Counted from the first letter of the stretch, positions 8,607 through 19,867 are shown. The stretch is DNA of 64,000 bases from Curvibacter sp. (GCA_020248905.1 JADCGR010000031.1:16676-80675), one strand, 5' to 3'. Numbers and translations are program-made. Notes: a model not told the origin generated them from the letters alone.

Positions 8607-9394
8607 GCCACCTCCTCGACGCGCACCGGAATGCCGGCCTGCGCCATGCGCGCCTTGGCCTGGGCAATCGTGTACTCGCCGTAATGGAAGATGCTGGCCG
8701 CCAGCACCGCGTCGGCCCCGCCCTTTTTCACGCCTTCCACAAGGTGGTCCAGACTCCCAACGCCGCCCGATGCAATCACCGGCACGCCTACCGCGTCACT
8801 GACCGCGCGCGTCAGCGCCAGGTCAAAGCCGGATCTTGTACCATCGCGGTCCATACTGGTGAGCAGGATCTCTCCAGCGCCGAAGTCGGCCATCTGGCGA
8901 GCCCAGGCAACGGCATCCAGGCCGGTGTTCTTTCGACCCCCAAGGCTATAGACATCCCAGCCCTCGCCGCGCGCCAGCATATCGTCACCAAACCTGCGCT
9001 TCGCGTCGATGGCCACCACGATGCACTGCGCGCCGTACTTGTCCGACGCGTCGCGGATGACCTGCGGATTGGCGATGGCTGCGGAATTGAAGCTTGTCTT
9101 GTCAGCCCCGGCATTGAGCAGGCGTCGCACGTCCTCCACCGTGCGCACGCCACCACCCACCGTCAGGGGTATGAAAACCTGCGAAGCGACAGCTTCGATG
9201 ATGTGAAGGATCAGGTCACGGCCGTCACTGGTGGCGGTGATGTCGAGAAAGGTCAGTTCGTCGGCGCCCTGCTCGTTGTATCGCGCGGCGATCTCGACCG
9301 GATCGCCTGCGTCGCGCAGTTCGACAAAGTTCACGCCTTTCACGACGCGACCGCCCGTCACGTCCAGGCAGGGAATGATGCGTTTGGCCAGCAT
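8603..9394 (-). CDS. hisF: Imidazole glycerol phosphate synthase cyclase subunit
   Basis: A 263-residue (beta-alpha)8 barrel. The N-terminus '[20 protein letters not shown]' holds the first catalytic Asp, and '[14 protein letters not shown]' holds the second. It uses ammonia channelled from HisH to convert PRFAR to IGP and AICAR. It is separated from hisA by a mutarotase gene rather than adjoining it. Confidence 0.98.
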   Translation of the reverse strand: MLAKRIIPCLDVTGGRVVKGVNFVELRDAGDPVEIAARYNEQGADELTFLDITATSDGRDLILHIIEAVASQVFIPLTVGGGVRTVEDVRRLLNAGADKTSFNSAAIANPQVIRDASDKYGAQCIVVAIDAKRRFGDDMLARGEGWDVYSLGGRKNTGLDAVAWARQMADFGAGEILLTSMDRDGTRSGFDLALTRAVSDAVGVPVIASGGVGSLDHLVEGVKKGGADAVLAASIFHYGEYTIAQAKARMAQAGIPVRVEEVA

Positions 9395-9452
9395 GGCTGC
9401 GATTGTAGGTGGCGTGGACTTCAGGCCACGCTCTTCAGGCCACGCTCAGGCG

Positions 9453-10274
9453 CTACCATCCTTCCCACATCGCACCTGGCGCCAGCGGCACCGGATGCAT
9501 CACCTGAGCCGCTTCCACGCAAAGCATGCGGGCATGGCCTCCCGCCGGCAGGTCCGACAGAATCTTGTCTCGCCCCGGATTCCAGACCACGGTCTGGGCC
9601 CAGCTCGGGCTTTGCGCTATGGTTAGCGCCTGCCCTGCTTCGCGCAGACGCAAGGGCTCGCGGGCGGCGTGATACACACGGTCAAACTCGGCCTCAAAGC
9701 GCAAGGGATTGGTGCCAGTGGCATGGCGGTCCGCTACGGCGTCCCACTCGGGCTGCCCCTGCAGTCCTTCGAGCCGAACTTGGGCGATTTCGTCCACGGC
9801 GAAATAGGTGTGCAAGGCGCCTGTGAAGGACCAGGGCCGCGTATCGATGTTGCGCAGGGCCAAGGTCAGTTGCAGGACGCCAGGGCTCATGTCCACCACC
9901 AGGCGGGCTTCAAAGGCCCGGGGCCAGAAGACGCGCGTTGCGGGGCCATCGACCAGGCGCAGCGCGAGGCGCCCCAAGTGATCATCCAGCACCCGCTGGT
10001 CAAGCTCCCAGGACAGGTTGCGTACAAAGCCGTGCTTGGGCAGACTGCCACGCATATTGAACTGGGGAAAGCAGACCGGCACACCGCCACGGATGGCGCT
10101 GCGACCATCGAAGACACTGGCGGGGCTCAGGTACAGCCGCTCGCGACCACCTGCCACCCAGGAGACCACATGCGCCCCATGCAGCAGCACACGCAGGCTG
10201 TCGCCGTTGGCAAGGGTGTGGACGATGGAAGGCTGGCCACGAAAAGCCTCGTGACGCAGGACCGCTTCAGCCAT
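9453..10274 (-). CDS. D-hexose-6-phosphate mutarotase-like protein (YeaD family)
   Basis: A 273-residue aldose 1-epimerase-superfamily protein. Family features visible are '[15 protein letters not shown]' near residue 75, '[11 protein letters not shown]', '[11 protein letters not shown]' and '[15 protein letters not shown]'. YeaD enzymes interconvert anomers of hexose 6-phosphates. The start MAEAVLRH at 10274 overlaps the hisA stop by eight bases, so it is coupled to hisA. A sugar-phosphate enzyme has no known step in histidine synthesis, so its place between hisA and hisF is probably operon hitch-hiking. Confidence 0.88.
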   Translation of the reverse strand: MAEAVLRHEAFRGQPSIVHTLANGDSLRVLLHGAHVVSWVAGGRERLYLSPASVFDGRSAIRGGVPVCFPQFNMRGSLPKHGFVRNLSWELDQRVLDDHLGRLALRLVDGPATRVFWPRAFEARLVVDMSPGVLQLTLALRNIDTRPWSFTGALHTYFAVDEIAQVRLEGLQGQPEWDAVADRHATGTNPLRFEAEFDRVYHAAREPLRLREAGQALTIAQSPSWAQTVVWNPGRDKILSDLPAGGHARMLCVEAAQVMHPVPLAPGAMWEGW

Positions 10275-11007
10275 TAAGCTCGTCGGCTCGGATCTGTGCG
10301 GCCTCGAAGTCAAGGTCACCGGTATAGATGGCGCGACCGCAGATCACGCCTTCGACCCCCTCGCCCTCAACGGCGCAAAGGGCTTCGATGTCCGACAGTT
10401 TGCTCAGGCCACCGGATGCAATGACCGGAATGGTCAGGGCCTGGGCCAACTTGACCGTAGCTTCGATATTGATACCCGAGAGCATGCCATCGCGGCCGAT
10501 ATCGGTGTAGATGATGGATTCGACACCGTAATCCTGGAACTTCTTGCCCAAGTCCACGACTTCGTGCCGGGTCAGCTTGCTCCAGCCATCGGTGGCCACT
10601 TTACCGTCCTTGGCATCTAGACCCACGATGATGTGACCGCCAAAACCAGTGCAGGCGTCCTGCAGAAACCCTGGGTTCTTAACAGCAGCGGTGCCGATGA
10701 TGACGTAGCGCAGGCCGGCGTCCAGATAGCGCTCGATGGTGTCCAAATCGCGTATGCCGCCGCCGAGCTGGACATCAATTTCGCCACCGACTTCCTTGAG
10801 GATGCTGCGGATCGCCTGCTCGTTCTTGGGATGCCCGGCAAACGCACCGTTGAGGTCTACCAGATGCAGGCGGCGCGCGCCCAGGTCCACCCACCTGCGG
10901 GCCATGAGGGCCGGGTCCTCGCCAAAGGTGGTGGACTGGTGCATGTCGCCCTGCTTGAGGCGCACGCAATGTCCGTCTTTCAGGTCAATGGCGGGTATGA
11001 GAAGCAT
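10267..11007 (-). CDS. hisA: Phosphoribosylformimino-AICAR phosphate isomerase (HisA)
   Basis: A 246-residue (beta-alpha)8 barrel. It starts '[21 protein letters not shown]' with catalytic Asp at position 8, and '[16 protein letters not shown]' carries the partner Asp. It isomerises ProFAR to PRFAR, the HisF substrate. Confidence 0.98.
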   Translation of the reverse strand: MLLIPAIDLKDGHCVRLKQGDMHQSTTFGEDPALMARRWVDLGARRLHLVDLNGAFAGHPKNEQAIRSILKEVGGEIDVQLGGGIRDLDTIERYLDAGLRYVIIGTAAVKNPGFLQDACTGFGGHIIVGLDAKDGKVATDGWSKLTRHEVVDLGKKFQDYGVESIIYTDIGRDGMLSGINIEATVKLAQALTIPVIASGGLSKLSDIEALCAVEGEGVEGVICGRAIYTGDLDFEAAQIRADELNG

Positions 11008-11055
11008 GATGCTTGGGCGAGGCAGAGCCGGCGTGACCGGTTTGTGTAGGCGTGG

Positions 11056-11721
11056 TCAGGGATTCCAGCGTAGGAAGTTGCGGTAAAGCTCAAGGCCGTG
11101 GGCAGCACTTTTCTCTGGGTGAAACTGTGTGGCAAAAATATTATCGCGTGTCAGCGCCGCTGTGAAGCGGACCCCGTAATCCGTCTCTCCAGCGCTGTGG
11201 CGCGTATCGGACGGTCGGGCGTAGAAGCTGTGCACGAAATAAAAGTAACTGCCATCGGGCACGCCCGCCCAGACCGGATGCGGGCCAGCAGCACCATGCG
11301 CTATCTGGCGCACGCGGTTCCAGCCCATCTGCGGCACCTTGTAGCGACTGCCGTCAGGCTGGGTACGACCCGCGAGATCGAACTTGATCACCTGCCCCGG
11401 AATGAGCCCCAGGCCCAGCGTATCGCCCTCGGCGCTGTGGTCCAGCATCATCTGCATGCCCACGCAGACGCCGAACAGCGGTTTGCTGGCGGCAGCCTCC
11501 CGCACGGCGTCCTGCATGCCGGAATCACGCAGCTCGCGCATGCAGTCGGGCATGGCTCCCTGGCCTGGAAGGACCACACGTGCCGCCGCACGCACTTCTT
11601 CAGGGCGCTGCGTGATGATCACATGCCAGCCGCTGCCGGCAGCGGCAGCCTGCACGGCCTGCGAGACGGAGCGTAGATTGCCCATGCCGTAATCAACGAC
11701 GGCCACGACCCGCTCGCTCAT
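11056..11721 (-). CDS. hisH: Imidazole glycerol phosphate synthase glutaminase subunit
   Basis: A 221-residue class I glutamine amidotransferase. The nucleophile Cys is in '[11 protein letters not shown]' and the catalytic His-Pro-Glu is in '[10 protein letters not shown]'. It starts '[17 protein letters not shown]'. It provides ammonia to HisF. A 94-base gap containing a GC-rich palindrome separates it from hisB. Confidence 0.98.
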   Translation of the reverse strand: MSERVVAVVDYGMGNLRSVSQAVQAAAAGSGWHVIITQRPEEVRAAARVVLPGQGAMPDCMRELRDSGMQDAVREAAASKPLFGVCVGMQMMLDHSAEGDTLGLGLIPGQVIKFDLAGRTQPDGSRYKVPQMGWNRVRQIAHGAAGPHPVWAGVPDGSYFYFVHSFYARPSDTRHSAGETDYGVRFTAALTRDNIFATQFHPEKSAAHGLELYRNFLRWNP

Positions 11722-11770
11722 CGAAACAACTCCAGGACCACCGCAAAACCGGCTTTGCCGGGCTGCTGGC

Positions 11771-11795
11771 GGCGCCCCCTGGAGGGGGAGGCGCC
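11771..11795 (-). repeat. GC-rich hairpin between hisB and hisH
   Basis: Two GGCGCC arms (11771-11776 and 11790-11795) flank runs CCCC and GGGGG that also pair, giving a strong hairpin with one bulge. The flanking sequence 'GCAGGCGCTTCGGGGGG' resembles a small intergenic repeat common in Comamonadaceae genomes. No U run follows on the minus strand, so this is not a classical terminator. It may modulate expression between hisB and hisH. Confidence 0.45.
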
Positions 11796-11815
11796 GCAGG
11801 CGCTTCGGGGGGAAG

Positions 11816-12412
11816 TCATAGACTGCCCTTGGTCGAAGGGATCACCCCTACCGAGCGCGGATCGATCTCCAGCGCGGCGCGCAGCGCGCGGCCGAAGGCC
11901 TTGAACACGGTCTCGGCCTGATGGTGCGCGTTCTCGCCCTTGAGGTTGTCGATGTGCAAGGTGACGAAAGCGTGGTTCACGAAACCCTGGAAGAACTCGT
12001 ACGCGAGCTGGCTGTCAAAAGTGCCGATCATGCCGCTCTTGAAGGGCACGTGCATGTCCAGCCCCGGGCGGCCGGAGAAGTCGATCACCACGCGCGACAG
12101 GGCCTCGTCCAGCGGCACATAGGCGTGGCCGTAACGACGGATGCCCTTCTTGTCGCCCACCGCAGTGGCAACAGCCTGACCCAGTGTTATGCCAACGTCT
12201 TCCACGGTGTGGTGGCCGTCGATGTGCAGGTCGCCTTTCGCCTCGATGTCCAGATCGATCAAGCCGTGGCGGGCAATCTGGTCCAGCATGTGGTCAAAGA
12301 AACCGATGCCGGTGGATAGCTTGGACTTGCCCGTCCCGTCCAGATTGACCTTGATGACGATCTGGGTCTCGGCTGTATTGCGGGCCACTTCGGCCGTGCG
12401 TGCGGTGCTCAT
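11816..12412 (-). CDS. hisB: Imidazoleglycerol-phosphate dehydratase
   Basis: A 198-residue monofunctional enzyme (no HisN-type phosphatase domain). The metal-binding repeats are visible as '[12 protein letters not shown]' plus '[10 protein letters not shown]' in the first half and '[10 protein letters not shown]' plus '[13 protein letters not shown]' in the second. It makes imidazole acetol phosphate for HisC. It is coupled to hisC by an ATGA overlap. Confidence 0.98.
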   Translation of the reverse strand: MSTARTAEVARNTAETQIVIKVNLDGTGKSKLSTGIGFFDHMLDQIARHGLIDLDIEAKGDLHIDGHHTVEDVGITLGQAVATAVGDKKGIRRYGHAYVPLDEALSRVVIDFSGRPGLDMHVPFKSGMIGTFDSQLAYEFFQGFVNHAFVTLHIDNLKGENAHHQAETVFKAFGRALRAALEIDPRSVGVIPSTKGSL

Positions 12413-13506
12413 AGCGATTCTTTCAGTGCGTTCAGCATCAACCGGTTTTCGTGCGGGGTGCCCACGGTCAGGCGCAGACAGCTGGCCAGCAGGGGATGCA
12501 ACTTGGACACATTCTTGACCAGGACCTTGCGCGCCTTCATGCCTTCGAAGGTCTTCGCCGCATCGGGCACCCGGATCAGGATCATGTTGGCCTCGCTATC
12601 CCAGACCTTGAGTTCCGGAAAACTCTTCAGCGCTTCCAAAAGCATAGCACGCTGGGTTTTGATTTCGGAAGCCTGGCTGGCAAAAACGTCAGTGTGCTCA
12701 AGTGCAAACAGAGCACATTCGTAATTCAGCACGCTGACGTTATAGGGCGGGCGCACCTTGTCCACCTCGGCAATCAAGCTCGCCGGGCCCATCAGGTAAC
12801 CCAGCCTGACCCCAGCCAGACCGAACTTAGACATGGTGCGCATCAACAGCACATGTCGGTGGGCCGACGGATTGGCGCGGATGCGCCCGATCCAGCTGCG
12901 CGCGGCGAAAGGCTGGTAGGCCTCGTCCATCACCACCAGACCGCCTTGCTCGCCGACCGCAGCGATGATCTTCTCGATCGCGATGTCGTTCCAGAGGTTG
13001 GCCGTGGGATTGTTCGGGTAGGCCATGTAGGTGATCGTGGGCTTGTGCCTCGCGACGGCGTCCAGCATGGCCGTGACGTCAAGCTCGAACTCGGGCGTGA
13101 GCGGCACGCTGTGAAAGGCCAGGCCTTGCAACTGCGCGCTCACCGCATACATCACGAACCCGGGTACAGGCGCTAGAACGGAGGCACCGGGCACATCGCA
13201 GGCCATGGCCAGCAGAGAGATCAGTTCGTCGGAACCATTTCCCAGCATCAGGGCGTAACCCTGGGGCATGCCCGCATAAGCTGCCAGCGCAGCGCGGAGA
13301 TCTTCGACACGGCTGTCGGGGTAGCGGTTGAGTTCCAGCTTGGCGAGGCGCTCACCCAATGCGGTTTTCAATGAAGGGGGGAGGCCATAGGGATTCTCCA
13401 TGGCATCCAGCTTGACCATGCCGGCTGATGCCTGCACGGTATAGGCGGACATGTCCCGGACGTCCTGCCGGATCAGGCTCTGGAGCCTGGGGTCAAGTGC
13501 TGTCAT
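12409..13506 (-). CDS. hisC: Histidinol-phosphate aminotransferase
   Basis: A 365-residue fold-type I PLP enzyme. '[14 protein letters not shown]' forms the cofactor-binding loop, '[10 protein letters not shown]' carries the Asp-Tyr pair, and '[15 protein letters not shown]' the Schiff-base Lys. The ATG at 13506 (MTALDPRLQ) overlaps the hisD stop by four bases; the upstream in-frame extension is hisD shadow. It transaminates imidazole acetol phosphate with glutamate. Confidence 0.97.
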   Translation of the reverse strand: MTALDPRLQSLIRQDVRDMSAYTVQASAGMVKLDAMENPYGLPPSLKTALGERLAKLELNRYPDSRVEDLRAALAAYAGMPQGYALMLGNGSDELISLLAMACDVPGASVLAPVPGFVMYAVSAQLQGLAFHSVPLTPEFELDVTAMLDAVARHKPTITYMAYPNNPTANLWNDIAIEKIIAAVGEQGGLVVMDEAYQPFAARSWIGRIRANPSAHRHVLLMRTMSKFGLAGVRLGYLMGPASLIAEVDKVRPPYNVSVLNYECALFALEHTDVFASQASEIKTQRAMLLEALKSFPELKVWDSEANMILIRVPDAAKTFEGMKARKVLVKNVSKLHPLLASCLRLTVGTPHENRLMLNALKESL

Positions 13507-14879
13507 GGCTGAGTATCTTTCAGGCGCATCTCGGCGGCGCGTGCATGCGCCTGAAGGCCCTCGCCATGGGCAAGCACGGAGGCGATCCGCCCCAGCGTCT
13601 TCGCACCGTCCTCGCTGACCTCGATCAGGCTGCTGCGCTTTTGGAAGTCGTAAACGCCCAACGGCGACGAGAAGCGGGCTGTGCCCGAGGTGGGGAGCAC
13701 GTGATTGGGGCCGGCGCAATAGTCGCCCAGCGACTCGCTGGTGTAGGCACCCAGGAAGATGGCGCCGGCGTGCTTGAGCAGGGGCTCCCAACGATGCGGG
13801 TTACGGCTCGATACCTCTAGGTGCTCGGGCGCAATGCGGTTGCTGATGGCGCACGCCTCTTCCATGCTGCGGGTATGGATCAGCGCGCCACGCCCCGTGA
13901 GGCTCCTGGCGATGATTTTTGCGCGGGGCATCTGCGGCAAAAGGCGTTCGATTTCACGCTGAACGGTGTCAAGGTAGGCTGCGTCCGAGCACAGCAGAAT
14001 GCTCTGCGCCAGTTCATCGTGCTCGGCCTGGCTGAAAAGGTCCATGGCCACCCAGTCCGCGGGCGTGCTGCCATCGGCCAGCACCAGAATCTCGCTCGGG
14101 CCGGCGATCATGTCGATACCCACCTTGCCGAACACGTGCTTCTTGGCACTGGCCACATAGGCATTCCCCGGGCCCGTGATCTTGTCCACGCCAGGCACGG
14201 TGGCTGTGCCGTAAGCCAGAGCCGCTACGGCTTGCGCACCGCCAATGGTAAATGCCCGAGTCACGCCGGCCACGTAAGCAGCAGCGAGTACAAGTTCATT
14301 GCGTTCCCCACGCGTGGACGTGGCCGCACCGCTGCCGCCGGTAGCCACGCTGCCACGGACAGGTGTCGGCACAACCATGATGATCTCGGAAACACCAGCC
14401 ACATGTGCGGGCACCGCGTTCATGATGAGGCTGGAAGGATAGGCCGCCTTGCCGCCAGGCACGTAGATGCCTACCCGGTCCAGGGGCATGACCTTCTGGC
14501 CCAGCAAGGTGCCTTCGGCGTCACGGTAGCTCCAACTCTCACCGGAAGCCTTCTTTTGCGCTTCGTGGTAGCTACGCACACGCTGAGCGGCGGCCAGCAA
14601 GGCCTCGCGCTGCGCGCCGGGCACGCCCTCAAACGCGGCCTTGAAGTCGTATTGCGTCAGCTCCAGCTCGGCCATGGAAGCCGCCTGAAGGCCGTCGAAG
14701 CGCGCGGTGTACTCCAGCACCGCCGCGTCGCCACGTTGCTGCACATCGGCAATGATCTCGGAAACGCGCCGCTCGATGGCGGCATCGGTCTCACCCGACC
14801 AGTGCAGACGCTCCTTGAAGCGCTGCTCGAAATCGGCCTGGGTCGTGGACAGTCGCAGCGGCTTCGCCTTCAAGCTCAT
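13503..14879 (-). CDS. hisD: Histidinol dehydrogenase
   Basis: A 458-residue zinc enzyme that catalyses the last two oxidations to histidine. Signatures are '[16 protein letters not shown]', '[16 protein letters not shown]' and '[15 protein letters not shown]', the last with the zinc-site Gln and His. A glycine/serine/threonine-rich stretch of about 16 residues ('[16 protein letters not shown]', residues 174-189) sits between the conserved PTP and GERN segments. I would expect only a short loop there. Both gene ends overlap neighbours by four bases. Confidence 0.97.
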   Translation of the reverse strand: MSLKAKPLRLSTTQADFEQRFKERLHWSGETDAAIERRVSEIIADVQQRGDAAVLEYTARFDGLQAASMAELELTQYDFKAAFEGVPGAQREALLAAAQRVRSYHEAQKKASGESWSYRDAEGTLLGQKVMPLDRVGIYVPGGKAAYPSSLIMNAVPAHVAGVSEIIMVVPTPVRGSVATGGSGAATSTRGERNELVLAAAYVAGVTRAFTIGGAQAVAALAYGTATVPGVDKITGPGNAYVASAKKHVFGKVGIDMIAGPSEILVLADGSTPADWVAMDLFSQAEHDELAQSILLCSDAAYLDTVQREIERLLPQMPRAKIIARSLTGRGALIHTRSMEEACAISNRIAPEHLEVSSRNPHRWEPLLKHAGAIFLGAYTSESLGDYCAGPNHVLPTSGTARFSSPLGVYDFQKRSSLIEVSEDGAKTLGRIASVLAHGEGLQAHARAAEMRLKDTQP

Positions 14880-15520
14880 GCCGTGGCCTCCAGGGCTTTG
14901 CCGAAGGCCTCGATGATCTGGCGTATCGGCTCGCGCTTGAGCTTGATCGCGGCCTGGTTCACCACGAGGCGCGAGGAGATGTCCATGATGCGCTCGACCT
15001 CGACGAGGTGGTTGGCCTTGAGGGTGTTGCCAGTGGACACCAGGTCCACGATGGCATCGGCCAGGCCGGTCAACGGGGCCAGCTCCATGCTGCCGTAGAG
15101 CTTGATGAGGTCCACATGCACACCCTTGGCGGCGAAGAAGTCGCGCGCGATCGCCACATACTTGGTCGCCACGCGCAGGCGCGCGCCCTGGCGCACAGCA
15201 GCGGCGTAGTCAAAGCCCTCGCGCACGGCCACGCTCACGCGGCACCTGGCGATACGCAGGTCCAGCGGCTGGTACAGGCCATCGTTGCCGTGCTCGATCA
15301 GGGTATCCAGGCCCGTGATGCCCAGATCGGCTCCACCGTATTGCACGTAGGTGGGTACGTCGGTCGCGCGCACCAGCACCACGCGCACGTCTTGCTGGTT
15401 GGTGGCCAGGATGAGCTTGCGGGTCCTCTCGGGGTCGTCCAGCACATCAATGCCGGCCCCCCGGAGCAGGGGCAGGGTCTCGTCGAAGATGCGGCCTTTG
15501 GAAAGGGCGAGAGTGATCAT
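14876..15520 (-). CDS. hisG: ATP phosphoribosyltransferase catalytic subunit, short form
   Basis: 214 residues, the short HisG that lacks the C-terminal regulatory domain and needs HisZ for activity and feedback control. No hisZ is in this window. It starts '[19 protein letters not shown]', and the PRPP-binding loop '[14 protein letters not shown]' is present. It is the first gene of the histidine block. No Shine-Dalgarno is visible. The start codon is preceded directly by one arm of a 10-bp inverted repeat (see the structure at 15522-15593). Confidence 0.97.
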   Translation of the reverse strand: MITLALSKGRIFDETLPLLRGAGIDVLDDPERTRKLILATNQQDVRVVLVRATDVPTYVQYGGADLGITGLDTLIEHGNDGLYQPLDLRIARCRVSVAVREGFDYAAAVRQGARLRVATKYVAIARDFFAAKGVHVDLIKLYGSMELAPLTGLADAIVDLVSTGNTLKANHLVEVERIMDISSRLVVNQAAIKLKREPIRQIIEAFGKALEATA

Positions 15521-15521
15521 G

Positions 15522-15593
15522 GCGGGGCTTTCAGGGCATTAATTTTCTCATGCTGGACCGCTTGGCCCAGCTCAGGCCAAGCAAAAGCCCCGC
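15522..15593 (-). promoter_or_regulatory. Inverted-repeat leader ahead of hisG, possible start-site sequestering stem
   Basis: On the minus-strand RNA, GCGGGGCTTT (complement of 15584-15593) and AAAGCCCCGC (complement of 15522-15531) form a perfect 10-bp stem. Its 3' arm ends one base before the hisG ATG. An inner perfect 8-bp stem GCTTGGCC/GGCCAAGC (15560-15567 and 15575-15582) sits in the loop. The 5' arm of the outer stem is also the 3' arm of the murA terminator-like stem, so the two folds exclude each other. Confidence 0.5.
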
Positions 15594-15617
15594 GACGGAC
15601 ACCGCACGACGCGGGCT
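15583..15617 (-). terminator. Rho-independent terminator-like hairpin after murA
   Basis: On the minus strand, AGCCCGCG and CGCGGGGCTTTT pair (one bulged G) across a 15-base loop, and the stem is followed by four T. It lies just downstream of the murA stop at 15627. The T run is short, so termination may be partial. Confidence 0.5.
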
Positions 15618-15626
15618 GGCCGGTCT

Positions 15627-16892
<1,266 letters not shown>

Positions 16893-16898
16893 TGGTCT

Positions 16899-17141
16899 CT
16901 ATTTCGCTTGCGCCGCCCATTCGGCCGGCGTGTAGGTTTTCATGGAAAGGGCGTGCACCTCGTCTGTGTGCATCTTGCGGCCCAGGGTGGCATAAACGCG
17001 CTGATGGCGCTGGATCGCTCGCTGGCCTTCGAAATCCGCAGAGACGATGGTCGCGTACCAGTGCCGGCCGTCACCGGTAAGTTCAATGTGCTCGCAGCGC
17101 AGACCCGCGGCGATGATGGATTGCAGTTCCTGGGCAGTCAT
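16899..17141 (-). CDS. BolA-like protein (IbaG type)
   Basis: 80 residues. The pattern 'HIELTGDGRHWYATIVS', 'FEGQRAIQRHQRVYATLG' and 'MHTDEVHALSMKTYTP' matches short BolA/IbaG proteins next to murA. Members bind monothiol glutaredoxins and help iron-sulfur or acid-stress responses. The gene begins three bases after the stop of the ABC permease gene and ends six bases before murA. Confidence 0.93.
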   Translation of the reverse strand: MTAQELQSIIAAGLRCEHIELTGDGRHWYATIVSADFEGQRAIQRHQRVYATLGRKMHTDEVHALSMKTYTPAEWAAQAK

Positions 17142-17144
17142 GCA

Positions 17145-17900
17145 TCAGCCTCTTATCTTGTAGCCCACACGCAGCAGGTTGACGGCCAGCCCCCCGACCA
17201 ACGTCAGCGCGGTGCAGACGATGCTCAGGCTCAGCCACGGCGAGACGTCGCTAACGCCGAAGAAACCATAACGGAAGCCGTCAATCATGTAGAAGAAGGG
17301 GTTGAGATGGCTCACACCCTGCCAGAAGGACGGCAGCGAGTGGATGGAATAGAACACGCCGCTGAGGAACGTCATGGGCATGATGAGGAAGTTCTGGAAG
17401 GCGGCAAGCTGGTCAAACTTTTCGGCCCAGAGTCCGGCGATAAGTCCCAGCGTTCCCAGCAGCGCAGCACCGAGGATGGCAAACATAAGCACCCACAGGG
17501 GGGATACCACGGTCAGTTCCGTGAACCAGACGGTGACCAGCAGCACACCCGAGCCAACCACCAGGCCGCGCAGCACCGAGGAACCGACATAGGCGCAAAA
17601 CCAGGCCCAGTGCGAGAGAGGCGTGAGGAGCAGGAAGACCAAGTTGCCCATGATCTTGCTCTGGATGAGCGAAGACGAGCTATTGGCAAACGCGTTCTGC
17701 AGCACACTCATCATCACCAGCCCGGGAATCAGGAACGCGGTGTAGCTGATGCGGTCGTAGACCTTGACGTGGTCTTCGAGCACATGGCCGAAAATCAACA
17801 GGTAAAGGACCGCCGTCAGGACGGGCGCGGCGATGGTCTGGAAACTAACCTTCCAGAAACGCAGCACCTCCTTGTAGAGCAGGGTCTGCCAGCCGCTCAT
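17145..17900 (-). CDS. ABC-2 type transporter permease (YadH-like)
   Basis: A 251-residue ABC-2 permease with about six hydrophobic spans. Motifs include 'APVLTAVLYLLIFGHVLEDH' and, near the C-terminus, 'LSGVFYSIHSLP', then 'HLNPFFYMIDGFRYGF', typical of the DrrB/YadH family. It pairs with the upstream ATPase gene, which it overlaps by four bases. The substrate is unknown. The context next to mla and murA suggests an envelope-related export role. Confidence 0.92.
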   Translation of the reverse strand: MSGWQTLLYKEVLRFWKVSFQTIAAPVLTAVLYLLIFGHVLEDHVKVYDRISYTAFLIPGLVMMSVLQNAFANSSSSLIQSKIMGNLVFLLLTPLSHWAWFCAYVGSSVLRGLVVGSGVLLVTVWFTELTVVSPLWVLMFAILGAALLGTLGLIAGLWAEKFDQLAAFQNFLIMPMTFLSGVFYSIHSLPSFWQGVSHLNPFFYMIDGFRYGFFGVSDVSPWLSLSIVCTALTLVGGLAVNLLRVGYKIRG

Positions 17901-18814
17901 CGCTGCGCTCCCATCACGTCGAGGAAGACGTCTTCGAGATCAGCCTTGGTGATCTCGACATCGTCCACTTTTACCCCCGACTCACGCACCGACGCCAGAT
18001 AACGCTCAATCTCACTTGCATCGTGTGCGGGGAACTGCACCACACGCCCGGTCACGCGCGCCCGCGCTAGGAGATGGGCCGGCAATTCGCCCTCGACCTT
18101 TAGCCGCAGCACATGGCTGGAGGCAGCCTTGAGCAGTTCGCTGGTCCGCTCCAGGGCTACGACCTTGCCACTCTTGAGCATCGCGATCCGCCCGCACAAG
18201 GCTTCGGCCTCTTCGAGGTAATGTGTCGTCAATAGAACCGTGTGGCCCTGCTTGTTGAGCCGGGAGACAAAAGCCCAAAGGGTCTGACGCAATTCGACGT
18301 CAACCCCGGCGGTCGGTTCGTCCAGCACGATGACCGGCGGCTTGTGCACAAGGGCCTGGGCCACCAGCACGCGTCGCTTCATGCCGCCGGAGAGCTGGCG
18401 CATGTTGGCGCTGGCCTTGTCCGTCAGCCCCAGGCTCTCCAGCAGCTCGTCAATCCAGGCATCGTTGTTCTTCACGCCGAAGTAGCCGGACTGTATGCGC
18501 AAGGTCTCGCGCACATTGAAGAAAGGGTCGAACACCAGCTCCTGCGGCACCACGCCGAGCTTGCGGCGCGCAAGGGCGTAGTCGGCCTGCACGTCGTACC
18601 CCAGAACGGATACCCGGCCGCTGCTCGCACGCACCAGACCGGCCAGGATGCTGATCAGAGTGGTCTTGCCTGCGCCGTTGGGACCGAGCAGGCCGAAGAA
18701 CTCGCCTTCCTCAATGTCCAGGCTGACATCATCCAAAGCGGCGAAAGTAGTGCCGCGGGGACCACGGGCCAAGGGATATCGCCGGCAAACGGACTTGAAG
18801 GAGATGGCGGACAT
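17897..18814 (-). CDS. ABC transporter ATP-binding protein (YadG-like)
   Basis: 305 residues. Walker A 'GLLGPNGAGKTT', signature 'LSGGMKRRV', Walker B 'VIVLDEPTAGVD' and the switch histidine in 'TTHYLEEAE' are all intact. A C-terminal extension of about 90 residues follows, as in drug/polysaccharide ABC-2 exporters. It partners with the permease that overlaps its 3' end. It follows mlaB by 46 bases. Confidence 0.95.
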   Translation of the reverse strand: MSAISFKSVCRRYPLARGPRGTTFAALDDVSLDIEEGEFFGLLGPNGAGKTTLISILAGLVRASSGRVSVLGYDVQADYALARRKLGVVPQELVFDPFFNVRETLRIQSGYFGVKNNDAWIDELLESLGLTDKASANMRQLSGGMKRRVLVAQALVHKPPVIVLDEPTAGVDVELRQTLWAFVSRLNKQGHTVLLTTHYLEEAEALCGRIAMLKSGKVVALERTSELLKAASSHVLRLKVEGELPAHLLARARVTGRVVQFPAHDASEIERYLASVRESGVKVDDVEITKADLEDVFLDVMGAQR

Positions 18815-18860
18815 GGCAGGCCGCCATTTTAGCGGCGCCCCGACGGCAAGCCGGAGGCGA

Positions 18861-19130
18861 TCAGCCGGGGAGCAGGAGATCGGCGACGCCGTAGACGCGT
18901 GCCAGATCGAGCAGGCGAGGCGTCAGTCCACGAATCTCTAAGCGCTTGTTGGCCGCCCGGCTGGCGCGACGAAACGCCAACAGAACTGCAAGGGCTGAGG
19001 AGTCGAAGACCCGCAAAGCGGCCGCATCGACCACCACGGCCGGCCCCGCCTGGGAGGGCAGGCCCTGGACCAGCATGCGCAGGCATACCGTCGCCTGTTT
19101 GTGGGTCAGCTCGGACGGCAGGACCAGCAT
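18861..19130 (-). CDS. mlaB: STAS-domain protein of the Mla phospholipid transporter
   Basis: An 89-residue STAS-domain protein with 'GPAVVVDAAALRVFDSSALAVLLAF', the anti-sigma-antagonist-like core including the conserved DSS/A site. MlaB binds the MlaF ATPase and stabilises the inner-membrane MlaFEDB complex. It starts one base after mlaC ends. Confidence 0.88.
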   Translation of the reverse strand: MLVLPSELTHKQATVCLRMLVQGLPSQAGPAVVVDAAALRVFDSSALAVLLAFRRASRAANKRLEIRGLTPRLLDLARVYGVADLLLPG

Positions 19131-19131
19131 C

Positions 19132-19782
19132 TCAGGCTTTCTTGGCGTTGGTCTTGTTACGCTCGACTAGGGAAGCGATAAGGCCATCGATGCCCTTGGC
19201 ATTGACCTCCTGGGCAAACTGTGTGCGATAGGTTTCAACCAGCCACACGCCCATGACGTTCAGGTTGTAGATCCTCCAGCCGCGCCCTTCGCCAGGAGTC
19301 CTCTCCAGACGGTAATCGAGTTGCACCGGCTCCGGGTTGCCCTTGCCGCGAACTTCCGTGCGCACGACGACCTCCTTGTCCTCGGGGGCGGCTCGCGTAG
19401 GCTTGGCCGTGACGGTCATTTCGTTGACCTGGGCCAGGGCACCCGCATACGTGCGCACCAGCAGGACCTTGTACTCCTCCTGCAGGCGCTTTTTCTGCTC
19501 GGGCGTGGCCTGCCGCCAGCTTGGGCCGACGGATGAAGCTGTCATGCGCTGAAAGTTGACGTGGGGCATGATCTTGGTGTCGACCAGTGAGATGATGCGG
19601 CTGATGTCACCCGCCTTGATCGCCGGATCGGCCTTGATGCTGTCGAGCACTTCTGTCGACAGCTTGAGGATCATGGCCTCCGCGGCATCGTCCGCCGCCT
19701 GCGCGGGAGACAGCGCGGGCAGCGAGCCAATGAAGCCGACGACGACGGCCGACAACAGACGGTGCAATGTGCGGCGGTGCAT
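19132..19782 (-). CDS. mlaC: Periplasmic phospholipid-binding protein MlaC
   Basis: 216 residues with a signal peptide (basic start, hydrophobic core, 'SPAQAADD' cleavage region). The mature part has 'INYNL'-like family features: 'IIKAGDISRIISLVD'-type helices, 'FQRMTASSVGPSWRQA' and 'YNLNVMGVWLVETYRTQF' near the end. It ferries phospholipids between MlaA and MlaFEDB. Start MHRRTLH at 19782 is preferred because it gives a compact signal peptide. Confidence 0.95.
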   Translation of the reverse strand: MHRRTLHRLLSAVVVGFIGSLPALSPAQAADDAAEAMILKLSTEVLDSIKADPAIKAGDISRIISLVDTKIMPHVNFQRMTASSVGPSWRQATPEQKKRLQEEYKVLLVRTYAGALAQVNEMTVTAKPTRAAPEDKEVVVRTEVRGKGNPEPVQLDYRLERTPGEGRGWRIYNLNVMGVWLVETYRTQFAQEVNAKGIDGLIASLVERNKTNAKKA

Positions 19783-19867
19783 GGTGATATCACTCCTGTG
19801 GAAGCGCAGCCCGGGGCTGCACTTGATCAACGTTACAGACTCATATCCGGTCGGCAGGCATCGCGCA

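Noticed and set aside
15560..15582. GCTTGGCC/GGCCAAGC hairpin followed by AAAA, read as a plus-strand terminator
   Set aside because: Both neighbouring genes are on the minus strand, where the run would be T before the stem, so it cannot act as a terminator for them.
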